From the NCBI GenBank assembly GCA_021811225.1, contig JAJZPJ010000002.1, positions 1-40,314 of the forward strand: a DNA stretch of 40,314 nt, given 5' to 3'. The notes under the pieces are model-generated. The model was not told the origin of the DNA, made no database searches, and worked only from the letters and a program-made list of their open reading frames with translations. The stretch comes from Pseudomonadota bacterium (GTDB lineage: Bacteria > Pseudomonadota > Gammaproteobacteria > Burkholderiales > Rhodocyclaceae). Of this stretch, positions 1-12,138 are shown piece by piece. Within the stretch, counting starts at the first letter, position 1; each line of letters opens with the position of its first letter. Position numbers and translations under genes: made by a program.

Positions 1-430
1 GGTTGCGCCCGCACTGCTCGCAGGCGGAGACCAGCACCTGCTGCCAGTGGCGCAGGCGCTTGCCGGCGCGCTCACCGGACAGGCGCAGCACGCTGCGCTT
101 AGCCTGCACCGGCACGATCGCGCACGCGCCCAACTCGACCGCCTTTTGCACCACCCAGTCCATCTTGTCGGCGACGGCCAGCGCCTGGGCCAGGGTCAGC
201 GCCAGCGGCGCCTCGCGCTCGACCTCGCGCCATTCGCCCAGCATCACCCGCAGTCCCCGCCCGGACTCGACCAGTCGGCCGGGCCATTCGCCGCCCTCGC
301 CGTCAAACAACACCAGCTCGTCGCCCGGCCGCAGTCGCAGCACGCGCAGCGCATGCTGCTCCGCCTGCGACGGCAGGGCGACGGTGGCGCCCGCGGCAAA
401 CGGCCCCGGGCAGTGGAAGCGCGGCATCAT
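1..430 (-). CDS. rsmE: 16S rRNA (uracil-1498-N3)-methyltransferase RsmE, N-terminal part, truncated by the window edge
   Basis: Manual minus-strand translation from 430: M(M)PRFHCPGPFAAGATVALPSQAEQHALRVLRLRPGDELVLFDGEGGEWPGRLVESG...DKMDWVVQKAVELGACAIVPVQAKRSVLRLSGERAGKRLRHWQQVLVSACEQCGRN; RsmE family pattern (HxxRVLRxxxGD, KxxxxxxxxQKxxELG, ACEQCGR). Confidence 0.9.
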   Translation of the reverse strand, partial: MMPRFHCPGPFAAGATVALPSQAEQHALRVLRLRPGDELVLFDGEGGEWPGRLVESGRGLRVMLGEWREVEREAPLALTLAQALAVADKMDWVVQKAVELGACAIVPVQAKRSVLRLSGERAGKRLRHWQQVLVSACEQCGRN

Positions 431-1377
431 CGGGGCATTATAGGGCTCGCCTGCCGCCTCACGGTCTCCAGATCCTCGCGCATCAGGCGCGCGCCCTCCT
501 GGCACAGAAAGTCGTGGAAGGCCTGGGCCGGGGGCAAGAGCTGTTTCTCGGCCCGGCGCACCACGTTCCACTGGCGCATCACCGGGGTGCCGGCGACGCG
601 CAGGCGGGTGAGCCGTCCGACCGCCAGCTCCAGACCGATGGTGCTCTCCGAAATGAAGGACAGGCCCATGCCGGCCATCACCGCCTGCTTGATCGTCTCG
701 TTGCTGTTCATCTCGAAGGTGTGCGCGATCGTCATCCCCTGTTCGGCGAAGTAGCGCTCCATCGTGCTCCTCGTGCCCGAGCCCGGTTCGCGGATCATGA
801 AGGTCTCCTGCGCCAGATCGGCGGCGGCGACCTTGCGCCGCCTGGCCAGCGGATGGTCGGGAGCGGCGATGATCACCAGCGGATTCTCGGCGAAGGCGAC
901 CGCGACCGTCTCCAGCTCGTGCGGCGCCCGGCCCATGATGGCGAGGTCGATCTCGTTGTCGGCGAGCTGGCGCACGATCATCTCCCGGTTATGCACCCCG
1001 AGGACGATCTCGATGCCCGGATGGCGGGCGCGGAACACCGTCAGGAGGTGCGGCGCGAAGTACTTGGTGGTGCTGACCACGCCGATCGACAGGTGGCCGC
1101 CGCGCACGCCGCGGATCGCCGCCAGCGCCTCCGCCGCCGCATCGAGCTGCTGCGCGATCAGGCGCGCGTGGCGCGCCAGCTCGGCGCCGGCGTCGGTGAG
1201 GAAGATCTTCTTGCCGACCTGCTCGGTGAGCGGCAGGCCGGCCTCGTCCTCCAGGCTCTTCACCTGCATCGACACCGCCGGCTGGGTGAGGTGCAGCTCC
1301 TCCGCGGCGCGCGAGAAGGACAGATGGCGCGCGACCGCCTCGAAAACCTTGAGCTGGCGCAGCGTGAGGTGCTTCAT
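427..1377 (-). CDS. cbbR: LysR-family transcriptional regulator of the CBB operons, CbbR
   Basis: MKHLTLRQLKVFEAVARHLSFSRAAEELHLTQPAVSMQVKSLE HTH plus substrate-binding domain; divergent from the cbb genes. ATG at 1377 has an upstream GGAG; the ORF track start is 1389. Confidence 0.93.
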   Translation of the reverse strand: MKHLTLRQLKVFEAVARHLSFSRAAEELHLTQPAVSMQVKSLEDEAGLPLTEQVGKKIFLTDAGAELARHARLIAQQLDAAAEALAAIRGVRGGHLSIGVVSTTKYFAPHLLTVFRARHPGIEIVLGVHNREMIVRQLADNEIDLAIMGRAPHELETVAVAFAENPLVIIAAPDHPLARRRKVAAADLAQETFMIREPGSGTRSTMERYFAEQGMTIAHTFEMNSNETIKQAVMAGMGLSFISESTIGLELAVGRLTRLRVAGTPVMRQWNVVRRAEKQLLPPAQAFHDFLCQEGARLMREDLETVRRQASPIMPR

Positions 1378-1404
1378 CGCGAACTCCATAAATTTGCGGA
1401 CAGC

Positions 1405-1459
1405 TTATCATCGACATAAGAATTTGTGACTATTGCTTATGGCGGTACGCCGCTACACT
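1405..1459 (+). promoter_or_regulatory. Putative CbbR-dependent promoter 1 (cbbR/cbbY intergenic)
   Basis: TTAT-N7-ATAA-N6-GTGA-N7-TTATGG at 1405-1442; -10-like TACACT at 1454-1459. Same architecture as at 2180 and 6758. Confidence 0.75.
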
Positions 1460-1465
1460 GACGTC

Positions 1466-2185
1466 ATGGAACTCGCCGCCCTGATCTTCGACGTCGATGG
1501 CACGCTCGCCGACACCGAGCGCGACGGCCATCTGCCGGCCTTCAATGCCGCCTTTTCCGAGGCCGGTCTGCCCTGGGTTTGGGACGAGAGGCTCTACGGC
1601 GAGCTGCTGGCGGTCACCGGCGGCAAGGAGCGGATCCGCCACTACTGCGAACGCTTCCAGCCCAACTACGCTTTGCCGCCGGATTTTGAGGGCCTCGTGG
1701 CAGCGTTGCACCGGAGCAAGACGCGCCACTACCTGGCGCGGGTCGACTCGGGCGCGCTCCCGCTGCGCCCGGGCGTCAGGCGGCTGATCGATGAAGCGCG
1801 CGCTGCCGGCCTGAGGCTGGGCATAGCCACCACCACCACCGCGGACAACGTCTCCGCCCTGATCAGGGCCAGCCTGGCGCCGGAGGCGGAGGACTGGTTC
1901 GAGCTGATCGCCGCCGGCGACATCGTGCCGGCGAAGAAGCCCGCCCCGGACATCTACCATTACGTCCTGGCGCGCATGGATCTGCCCGCCGGCGCCTGCC
2001 TGGCGCTGGAGGATTCGGGCAACGGCCTGGCCGCCAGCCTGGCCGCCGGCATCCCGACCGTGGTGAGCGTCAATGACTACACCCGCGGCCAGGATTTCCA
2101 GGGCGCGCTGGCCGTCCTGCCCGACCTCGCGGCGGTCGGGCTGGGCGATCTGGTGCGCTGGCACGGCCACCATGCCAACTTATGA
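1466..2185 (+). CDS. cbbY: HAD-superfamily hydrolase, CbbY type
   Basis: MELAALIFDVDGTLADTERDGHLPAFNAAF, later PAPDIYHYVLARM and ALEDSGNGLAASLAAG motifs; adjacent to cbbR and cbbM. Start placed at 1466 (internal Met of the 1433 ORF). Confidence 0.88.
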   Translation: MELAALIFDVDGTLADTERDGHLPAFNAAFSEAGLPWVWDERLYGELLAVTGGKERIRHYCERFQPNYALPPDFEGLVAALHRSKTRHYLARVDSGALPLRPGVRRLIDEARAAGLRLGIATTTTADNVSALIRASLAPEAEDWFELIAAGDIVPAKKPAPDIYHYVLARMDLPAGACLALEDSGNGLAASLAAGIPTVVSVNDYTRGQDFQGALAVLPDLAAVGLGDLVRWHGHHANL

Positions 2186-2234
2186 TTGCCATAAAAATCT
2201 GTGAATGTCTTTTATGGATGGCGCGCACTATGAT
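2180..2234 (+). promoter_or_regulatory. Putative CbbR-dependent promoter 2 (upstream of cbbM)
   Basis: TTAT-N7-ATAA-N6-GTGA-N7-TTATGG at 2180-2217; -10-like TATGAT at 2229-2234; overlaps the last codons of cbbY. Confidence 0.78.
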
Positions 2235-2288
2235 GCCATCAAGATTTTACCGCTGAGCCCATCAACCCAGGACGGAGAGAAAAACATC

Positions 2289-3671
2289 ATGGATCAATCG
2301 AACCGCTACGCGCGCCTCGACCTCAAGGAGGCCGACCTGATCGCCGGCGGCCGTCACGTGCTGTGCGCCTATATCATGAAGCCCAAGGCCGGCTACGGCG
2401 ACTTCCTCGCCACCGCCGCTCACTTCGCCGCGGAATCCTCGACCGGCACCAACGTCGAGGTCGGCACCACCGACGACTTCACCCGCGGCGTCGATGCGCT
2501 GGTCTATGAGATCGACGAGGCGCGCGAGCTGGTCAAGATCGCCTACCCGGTCGAGCTGTTCGACCGCAACATCATCGACGGCCGCGCCATGCTGGCCTCG
2601 GTGTGGACCCTGACCATCGGCAACAACCAGGGCATGGGCGACGTCGAATACTCGAAGATGCACGACATCTACATCCCGCCGAAATTCCTGGCGCTGTTCG
2701 ACGGCCCGGCGGTGAACATCGTCGACATGTGGCGCACCCTGGGCCGGCCGCTGGAGAATGGCGGCATGGTCGTGGGCACCATCATCAAGCCCAAGCTCGG
2801 CCTGCGCCCGCAGCCCTTCGCCGACGCCTGCTACCAGTTCTGGCTGGGCGGCGACTTCATCAAGAACGACGAGCCGCAGGGCAACCAGGTGTTCGCGCCG
2901 CTCAAGGACACCATCCGCCTGGTCGCCGACGCCATGCGCCGCGCCCAGGACAAGACCGGCGAGGCCAAGATCTTCTCGGCCAACATCACCGCCGACGATC
3001 CCTTCGAGATGATCGCGCGCGGCGAGTACATCCTCGAGACCTTCGCCGAGAACGCTTCCCACGTCGCCTTCCTGGTCGACGGCTACGTCGCCGGCCCGAC
3101 CGCGATCACCACCTGCCGCCGCCGCTTCCCGTCCCAGTTCCTGCACTACCACCGCGCCGGCCACGGCGCCGTGACCAGCCCGCAGTCCAAGCGCGGCTAC
3201 ACCGCCTTCGTCCATTGCAAGATGTCCCGCCTGCAGGGCGCCTCGGGCATCCACGTCGGCACCATGGGCTACGGCAAGATGGAGAGCGCGAAGGACGACC
3301 GCAACATCGCCTACATGCTGGAGCGCGACAGCGCCGACGGCCCGTTCTACCACCAGGAGTGGCAGGGCATGAGAGCCACCACCCCGATCATCTCCGGCGG
3401 CATGAACGCGCTGCGCCTGCCCGGCTTCTTCGACAACCTGGGCCACTGCAACGTCATCCAGACCTCGGGCGGCGGCGCCTTCGGCCACAAGGACGGCGGC
3501 GTCGCCGGGGCGAAATCGCTGAAGCAGGCGCGCGACGCCTGGATGGCGAAGGTCAACCTGATCGACTATGCCAAGGAGCACCCGGAACTGAAGGGCGCCT
3601 TCGAGAGCTTCAGCGCCGACGCCGACCGGCTCTACCCGGGCTGGCGCGAGTCGCTGAAGGCGCACAAGTAA
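2289..3671 (+). CDS. cbbM: Ribulose-bisphosphate carboxylase form II (CbbM)
   Basis: [21 protein letters not shown]..., [11 protein letters not shown] (carbamylated Lys motif), [14 protein letters not shown] (loop 6); form II length of about 460 aa. Confidence 0.98.
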   Translation: MDQSNRYARLDLKEADLIAGGRHVLCAYIMKPKAGYGDFLATAAHFAAESSTGTNVEVGTTDDFTRGVDALVYEIDEARELVKIAYPVELFDRNIIDGRAMLASVWTLTIGNNQGMGDVEYSKMHDIYIPPKFLALFDGPAVNIVDMWRTLGRPLENGGMVVGTIIKPKLGLRPQPFADACYQFWLGGDFIKNDEPQGNQVFAPLKDTIRLVADAMRRAQDKTGEAKIFSANITADDPFEMIARGEYILETFAENASHVAFLVDGYVAGPTAITTCRRRFPSQFLHYHRAGHGAVTSPQSKRGYTAFVHCKMSRLQGASGIHVGTMGYGKMESAKDDRNIAYMLERDSADGPFYHQEWQGMRATTPIISGGMNALRLPGFFDNLGHCNVIQTSGGGAFGHKDGGVAGAKSLKQARDAWMAKVNLIDYAKEHPELKGAFESFSADADRLYPGWRESLKAHK

Positions 3672-3687
3672 GGAGGGGACGAGCGCG

Positions 3688-4491
3688 ATGAACGCCATCG
3701 ACCCTTATCGGATCGCCGCCGAGCCCTACTACCAGGCCCAGGGCCGGGAGGTCGAGCTGTACCGGGCGGCCTACGCCGCCCGCCTGCCGGTGATGATCAA
3801 GGGGCCGACCGGCTGCGGCAAGTCGCGCTTCGTCGAACACATGGCCTGGCTGCTCGACCGGCCGCTCATCACCGTCGCCTGCAACGAGGACATGAGTGCC
3901 GCCGATCTGGTCGGCCGCTTCCTGCTCGACCGGGACGGCACGCGCTGGCAGGACGGGCCGCTGACGCTGGCGGCGCGCCTGGGGGCGATCTGCTATCTGG
4001 ACGAGATCGTCGAGGCGCGCAAGGACACCACGGTGGTGATCCATCCGCTCACCGACTACCGGCGCGTCCTGCCGCTCGACAAGAAGGGCGAGCTGGTCCA
4101 CGCCCATCCCGACTTCCAGCTGGTGATCTCCTTCAATCCGGGCTACCAGAGCCTGATCAAGGACCTCAAGCAGTCGACCAAGCAGCGCTTCTCCGCGCTG
4201 GAATTCGATTACGCCGATGCCGACGCCGAGGCCGCCATCGTCGCCCGCGAGACCGGCGTCGAGATCGGGCTCGCGGCCAAGCTGGTCGCCATCGCCGAAC
4301 GCGCCCGGGCCCTGAAGGGACACGGGCTGGAGGAAGGCATCTCGACCCGCCTGCTGGTCTATGCGGCGAAGCTGATCGGCCAAGGAGTGGCCGCCCAAGA
4401 TGCCTGCCGCATGGCGCTGGTGCGGCCGATCACCGACGACGGCGACATCCGCTCGACGCTGGAACACGCGATCGACCTGATCGTCGGCTGA
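3688..4491 (+). CDS. cbbQ: MoxR-type AAA+ RuBisCO activase component CbbQ
   Basis: Walker [16 protein letters not shown] Walker B; immediately downstream of cbbM. Confidence 0.95.
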   Translation: MNAIDPYRIAAEPYYQAQGREVELYRAAYAARLPVMIKGPTGCGKSRFVEHMAWLLDRPLITVACNEDMSAADLVGRFLLDRDGTRWQDGPLTLAARLGAICYLDEIVEARKDTTVVIHPLTDYRRVLPLDKKGELVHAHPDFQLVISFNPGYQSLIKDLKQSTKQRFSALEFDYADADAEAAIVARETGVEIGLAAKLVAIAERARALKGHGLEEGISTRLLVYAAKLIGQGVAAQDACRMALVRPITDDGDIRSTLEHAIDLIVG

Positions 4492-4501
4492 GGCATCGGC
4501 C

Positions 4502-6721
4502 GTGGCCGACGACCTCAACGCTCATCGCAGCCGCCTGCGCTGCAACGTCGCGCGCGTAGACCAGGTCTTTCCCGGTTGTCTGGCCGAAGCGCAGCGCCTG
4601 CTCACGCCCGCCGGCGTCGAGGCCTGGCTCGATGGCGCCTCCTCGGTTTGCGCGCTGGGCCGCGGCCAGGAGCTGCCGCTGATCTTCCTCGAAGCCCTGC
4701 CGGCGGCGGCCGCCCGCTGCGGCGAGGCGCTGATCCCGGAAGCGGCGGCGATGGCCCGCAGCCTCTCCGCAGCGGGCGCCGTCGCGGCGATCGCGCCTTA
4801 CCTTTCCGGGCTGCCGGCGGTGGCCCGGAGGCTGGAGAGCTTCGAAGCGCTGCAGGTCTATGCCGACGTCGTGCGCAGCATCGCCGAACAGGCGCCCGAT
4901 GCACTGCCGAGCTTCCTCGATCAGGTGGACTCGCTGCTGGCGCAGGTGACCATCGGCGGCGTGATGAACTGGGTCGATTACGGCCTGAAGAGCTACCGCG
5001 GCCAGCTGCACCGGGCGGCGGACTATTTCTCGCTGCAGGCCGCGGACGCCCGGGCAGCGCTGACGCGCGAGCGGCACGGTACGCTGCTCGCGGACCACGA
5101 GCGCGAGCTCAGGCTGACGCTGAAGAGCTTCTGGGCGCTCGAGGATGAATTCACGCCCTACTCCCAGGCCTTCGACATCGAACGCAGGTCCTGGCCGCAC
5201 CTCGACCGCCTGGGGTTTCATCTGCCCGACGCCTACGAGAGCCGGGGGCCGATCTCGGGCCTGGACCGCTACCGCGCCGCGATCGCCCACCTGGCGGCGC
5301 ACCGGTTGTGGACCCGGCCGCTGATCGCCGACAATTTCAACCGTTACCAGCAACTGATCATCGAGACCTTCGAGGACGCGCGGGTCGAATGGCTGGCCAT
5401 CAAGCGCTACCCGGGACTGCGCCGGCTGTGGCTGGCGCTGCACCCCAGGCCGCGGCCGGGCGACTGCCCGCCCGGCCACTCCTGCATCCGCCACCAGGCG
5501 GCGATGCTCTCTTTGGCGCTGCTCGATCCGCGGCACGGCTACCAAGATCCGGATCTGCTCGCCGCGGTCGACCGCTTCCACGAACGGATGCAGCGGGACC
5601 CGGAAGACGGCGGCATTGCTGTCGAACTCGGGGTGGACTACCTGACCCGAATCCATCACGCCGATTTCCGCTCGCCCAAGGTATTCTTTCGCGACACCGA
5701 GGTCGGCTACCGCGACGACAACCGCTACCTGTGGATCTTCCTCGAGGATACCGACGACGAGGACGAGTTCCATTCCGACCACCACGTCGCCAACCCCAGG
5801 ACCCGCGCCGCCGACGGCGGCGGGCCGATCGTGCGGCACCAGCAGGAATGGGACTACGTCGCGGGCGGCTACCGCCCCGACTGGGTGACCGTCTATGAGG
5901 CGCTGCAGGCGTCGGGCGACCCCGCGGTGATCGATCGCCTGCTGGAAAAGCACGCGGCGCTGGCGCGGCCGCTGCAGCGCCTGATCGAGCTCTTGAAGCC
6001 CCAGGGGAGGAAGCTGATCCGCCGCCAGGAGGAGGGGCCGGAGATCGACCTCGATCCGGCCATCGCCGCGCTGATCGACACGCGCAGCGGCATCAGCCCC
6101 GACCCGCGCATCCACACCCGCGCCGAGCCCTACGAGCGGGACATCTCGGTGCAGGTGCTGCTCGATCTGTCGGAATCGGTCAAGCAGACGCCGCCCGGCG
6201 CCGAATCCAGCGTCCTGGAGCTGTCGCGCGAAGCGGTCTCGCTGCTCGGCTGGGCGCTGGCCGCCCTGGGCGACCCTTACGCCATCGCCGGCTTCGCCTC
6301 GAACAGCCGCCACGAGCTGCGCTACAGCCACATCAAGGGCTACACGGAAGGCTGGGACGAGGTGACCAAGGCCAGGCTCGCCGGCATCGAAGGCGGCTTG
6401 TCGACGCGCATGGGCGCGGCGCTGCGCCACGCCGGCCACGCTCTGGCCGGACGCGGCTCGGAGAAGAAGCTGCTCTTGCTCCTGACCGACGGGGAGCCGG
6501 CCGACGTCGATGTCGAGGACGGCCAATATCTGCACGCCGACGCACGCCGCGCGGTCGAGGAACTCGCCGCCGCCGGCGTATTCACCTTCTGCTTCAGCCT
6601 CGATCCGGGCGCCGACGCCTACGTCTCGGCCATCTTCGGCGCCAACCGCTTCATGGTGCTGGACCGGATAGAGCGCCTGCCGGAGCGGCTGCCCAGGCTC
6701 TATCTGGAGCTGACGCGATGA
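4502..6721 (+). CDS. cbbO: VWA-domain RuBisCO activase adaptor CbbO (GTG start)
   Basis: 739 aa; C-terminal VWA domain with MIDAS DLSES and LLTDGEP; follows cbbQ. Confidence 0.94.
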   Translation: MADDLNAHRSRLRCNVARVDQVFPGCLAEAQRLLTPAGVEAWLDGASSVCALGRGQELPLIFLEALPAAAARCGEALIPEAAAMARSLSAAGAVAAIAPYLSGLPAVARRLESFEALQVYADVVRSIAEQAPDALPSFLDQVDSLLAQVTIGGVMNWVDYGLKSYRGQLHRAADYFSLQAADARAALTRERHGTLLADHERELRLTLKSFWALEDEFTPYSQAFDIERRSWPHLDRLGFHLPDAYESRGPISGLDRYRAAIAHLAAHRLWTRPLIADNFNRYQQLIIETFEDARVEWLAIKRYPGLRRLWLALHPRPRPGDCPPGHSCIRHQAAMLSLALLDPRHGYQDPDLLAAVDRFHERMQRDPEDGGIAVELGVDYLTRIHHADFRSPKVFFRDTEVGYRDDNRYLWIFLEDTDDEDEFHSDHHVANPRTRAADGGGPIVRHQQEWDYVAGGYRPDWVTVYEALQASGDPAVIDRLLEKHAALARPLQRLIELLKPQGRKLIRRQEEGPEIDLDPAIAALIDTRSGISPDPRIHTRAEPYERDISVQVLLDLSESVKQTPPGAESSVLELSREAVSLLGWALAALGDPYAIAGFASNSRHELRYSHIKGYTEGWDEVTKARLAGIEGGLSTRMGAALRHAGHALAGRGSEKKLLLLLTDGEPADVDVEDGQYLHADARRAVEELAAAGVFTFCFSLDPGADAYVSAIFGANRFMVLDRIERLPERLPRLYLELTR

Positions 6722-6757
6722 GCGGCGGGGGAAGAAAACGCCGAAGTCATGTCCGCC

Positions 6758-6812
6758 TTATTCCTATCATAAGAAAAAGTGAATGGCGCTTATGGGTGAT
6801 GCGCATTAAATT
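6758..6812 (+). promoter_or_regulatory. Putative CbbR-dependent promoter 3 (upstream of cbbF)
   Basis: TTAT-N7-ATAA-N6-GTGA-N7-TTATGG at 6758-6795; -10-like TAAATT at 6807-6812. Confidence 0.75.
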
Positions 6813-6884
6813 TCGGGCGAGGGGGAATTCTGCCCGCCAAGACCTCGGCAGACACGACCGGGCGCCAGACCAAGAGGGGGACAC

Positions 6885-7937
6885 ATGCAACACGGCCGCA
6901 TCACGCTAACGCAGTTCATCATCGAGGAACAGCGCCACCACGCCCACGCCACCGGCGAGTTCTCCGGCCTGTTGAGCGACGTCGGCACCGCCTGCAAGGT
7001 GATCAGCAACGCCGTCGCCAGGGGCGGACTGGGCCTCGCCCCGAGCGAGGAGCAAAAGCCGCTCGACGTCGTCAGCAACGAGGTGATGCAAAGCGCCAAC
7101 GGCTGGTCCGGGCATCTGGCCGGCATGGTCTCCGAGGAGAGCGAGGCGCTCTGCCCGATCCCGGGCAAGCACCCGCGCGGCAAGTACCTGCTGCTGTTCG
7201 ATCCGCTCGACGGTTCCTCCAACTTCGACGTGAATCTTTCCGTCGGCACCATCTTCTCCATCCTGAGGAGCCCCCGGCCGGGCAAGGCGGCCAAGCAGGA
7301 CGACTTCCTCCAGCCGGGCACCGAGCAGGTCTGCGCCGGCTTCGCCCTCTACGGTCCCTCGACGCTGCTGGTGCTGACCACCGGCCACGGCGTCAATGGC
7401 TTCACCCTCGACCGCGACATCGGCGAATTCATCCTCACCCACCCGACGATGCGCATTCCCGAAGACACCAGCGTGTTCGCCATCGACGCCGCCAACGAAC
7501 GTTTCTGGGAACCGCCGGTGAAGCGCTACGTCGAGGAGTGTCTGGACGGCAAGACCGGGCACCGGGCCAAGGATTTCAACATGCGCTGGGTCGCCTCGCT
7601 GGTGGCCGAGACCTACCGTATCCTGGTGCGCGGCGGCGTCTTCATTTATCCCAAGGACAACAGGTATCCGGATCAACCCGGTCGCCTGCACCTGCTCACG
7701 CAAGCCAATCCGGTGTCCTTCATCGTCGAGCAGGCCGGCGGCGCGGCCACCACCGGGCGCCATCGCCTGATGACGGTGCAGCCCTCGGAACTGCACCAGC
7801 GCGTGCCCCTGATCTTCGGCTCGAAGCACGAGGTCGATCGGATCAGTAGCTACCACGCCGACTATGCCAGCGGCCTGGAACCCGCCGGCTTCGACTCGCC
7901 GCTGTTCGGCACGCGCTCGCTGTTTCGCACACAATAG
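6885..7937 (+). CDS. cbbF: Fructose-1,6-bisphosphatase class I
   Basis: LLLFDPLDGSSNFDVNLSVGTIFSI and PVSFIVEQAGGAATTG motifs. Confidence 0.96.
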   Translation: MQHGRITLTQFIIEEQRHHAHATGEFSGLLSDVGTACKVISNAVARGGLGLAPSEEQKPLDVVSNEVMQSANGWSGHLAGMVSEESEALCPIPGKHPRGKYLLLFDPLDGSSNFDVNLSVGTIFSILRSPRPGKAAKQDDFLQPGTEQVCAGFALYGPSTLLVLTTGHGVNGFTLDRDIGEFILTHPTMRIPEDTSVFAIDAANERFWEPPVKRYVEECLDGKTGHRAKDFNMRWVASLVAETYRILVRGGVFIYPKDNRYPDQPGRLHLLTQANPVSFIVEQAGGAATTGRHRLMTVQPSELHQRVPLIFGSKHEVDRISSYHADYASGLEPAGFDSPLFGTRSLFRTQ

Positions 7938-7991
7938 CCGTTCATGACCCAAAAATAATCCCATACGGCTCCGGCCGGCTCAGGAGTTTTC

Positions 7992-8864
7992 ATGTCGATC
8001 AAGCATCCCATCGTCGCCATCACCGGTTCTTCGGGTGCGGGCACCTCGTCGGTGACCCGCACCTTCCAGCACATCTTCCGCCGCGAGCACATCCAGGCCG
8101 CGACCATCGAGGGCGACTCCTTCCATCGCTACGACCGCAAGGAGATGAAGATCGCGATGGCCGAGGCGGCCAAGACCGGCAACAACCACTTCAGCCACTT
8201 CGGCCCGGAAGCCAACCTGCTCGAAGAGCTGGAGGCGCTGTTCCGGACCTACGGCGAGACCGGCACGGGGCGGGTCAGGAAGTACCTGCACAACGCCGAG
8301 GAGGCCGCCCCCTACAAGCAGGAGCCGGGCACCTTCACCCCCTGGGAGGATCTCCCCGGCGGCACCGACATGCTGTTCTACGAGGGGCTGCACGGCGCCG
8401 TGGTGACCGACAAGGTCAATATCGCCCGGCACGCCAACCTGCTGGTGGGCGTGGTGCCGATCATCAACCTGGAATGGATCCAGAAGCTGCAGCGCGACAA
8501 GACCGCGCGCGGCTATTCGACCGAAGCGGTGGTCGACACCATCCTGCGGCGCATGCCCGACTACGTGAACTACATCACGCCGCAGTTCTCCCAGACCCAC
8601 GTCAATTTCCAGCGCGTGCCGACGGTGGACACCTCCAATCCGTTCATCGCCCGCGACATCCCGACGCTGGACGAATCCTTCGTGGTGATCCGTTTCAGCA
8701 ATCCCAAGGGCATCGACTTTCCCTACCTGCTCAACATGATCCATGACTCCTTCATGTCGCGGCCGAACATCATCGTCGTTCCCGGCGGCAAGATGGAACT
8801 GTCGATGCAACTGATCTTCACGCCGCTGATCCTGCGCCTGATGGAGAACCGCAAGCGGGCGTGA
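7992..8864 (+). CDS. cbbP: Phosphoribulokinase
   Basis: MSIKHPIVAITGSSGAGTSSVTRTFQHIFRREHIQAATIEGDSFHRYDR; class I PRK. Confidence 0.96.
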   Translation: MSIKHPIVAITGSSGAGTSSVTRTFQHIFRREHIQAATIEGDSFHRYDRKEMKIAMAEAAKTGNNHFSHFGPEANLLEELEALFRTYGETGTGRVRKYLHNAEEAAPYKQEPGTFTPWEDLPGGTDMLFYEGLHGAVVTDKVNIARHANLLVGVVPIINLEWIQKLQRDKTARGYSTEAVVDTILRRMPDYVNYITPQFSQTHVNFQRVPTVDTSNPFIARDIPTLDESFVVIRFSNPKGIDFPYLLNMIHDSFMSRPNIIVVPGGKMELSMQLIFTPLILRLMENRKRA

Positions 8865-8964
8865 ATCGCCAAAACCGGTGCCGGCTTCCATGGCACTAGC
8901 CAAACCTGCCCGGTTTCGCCGATAATTGTCGGTTTCGCCGGGCCTGACCGACCGAGGAATCCAG

Positions 8965-12005
<3,041 letters not shown>

Positions 12006-12007
12006 CC

Positions 12008-12067
12008 GCCTTCCCCCCGACCCCCTTCCCAGGGAAGGGGGTGACTACGGCTCGTTACACTCGCAGT
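12008..12067 (+). repeat. Dispersed intergenic repeat copy A with a perfect 11-bp-arm hairpin at 12020-12042
   Basis: CCTTCCCCCCGACCCCCTTCCC (12009-12030) occurs as its exact reverse complement at 34981-35002; flanking GGTGAC...CTCGCAG also shared. Confidence 0.75.
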
Positions 12068-12138
12068 GCTTACGCTGTTCCGCCTTGGGGCGGCCCGGCG
12101 GCGGAACCCCACTCACCATCGACATCTGTTCTTTCGAC

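Noticed and set aside
2262-3698. 478-aa minus-strand ORF antisense to cbbM
   Set aside because: Low-complexity, Val/Gly/Ala/Asp/Leu-rich translation typical of the antisense frame of GC-rich genes; the plus strand is unmistakably RuBisCO.
4430-6535. 701-aa minus-strand ORF antisense to cbbO
   Set aside because: Same GC-codon-bias artefact; no recognisable motif and the opposite strand encodes a full CbbO.
6718-6909. 63-aa ORF starting in the cbbO stop (ATGA)
   Set aside because: It spans the third CbbR operator and the cbbF leader, has no family-like features, and its overlap with regulatory DNA makes coding unlikely.
7936-7970. AGCCGT...ACGGCT stem at the cbbF-cbbP junction
   Set aside because: Only 6 bp with a 23-nt A-rich loop; too weak to call a terminator or riboregulator.
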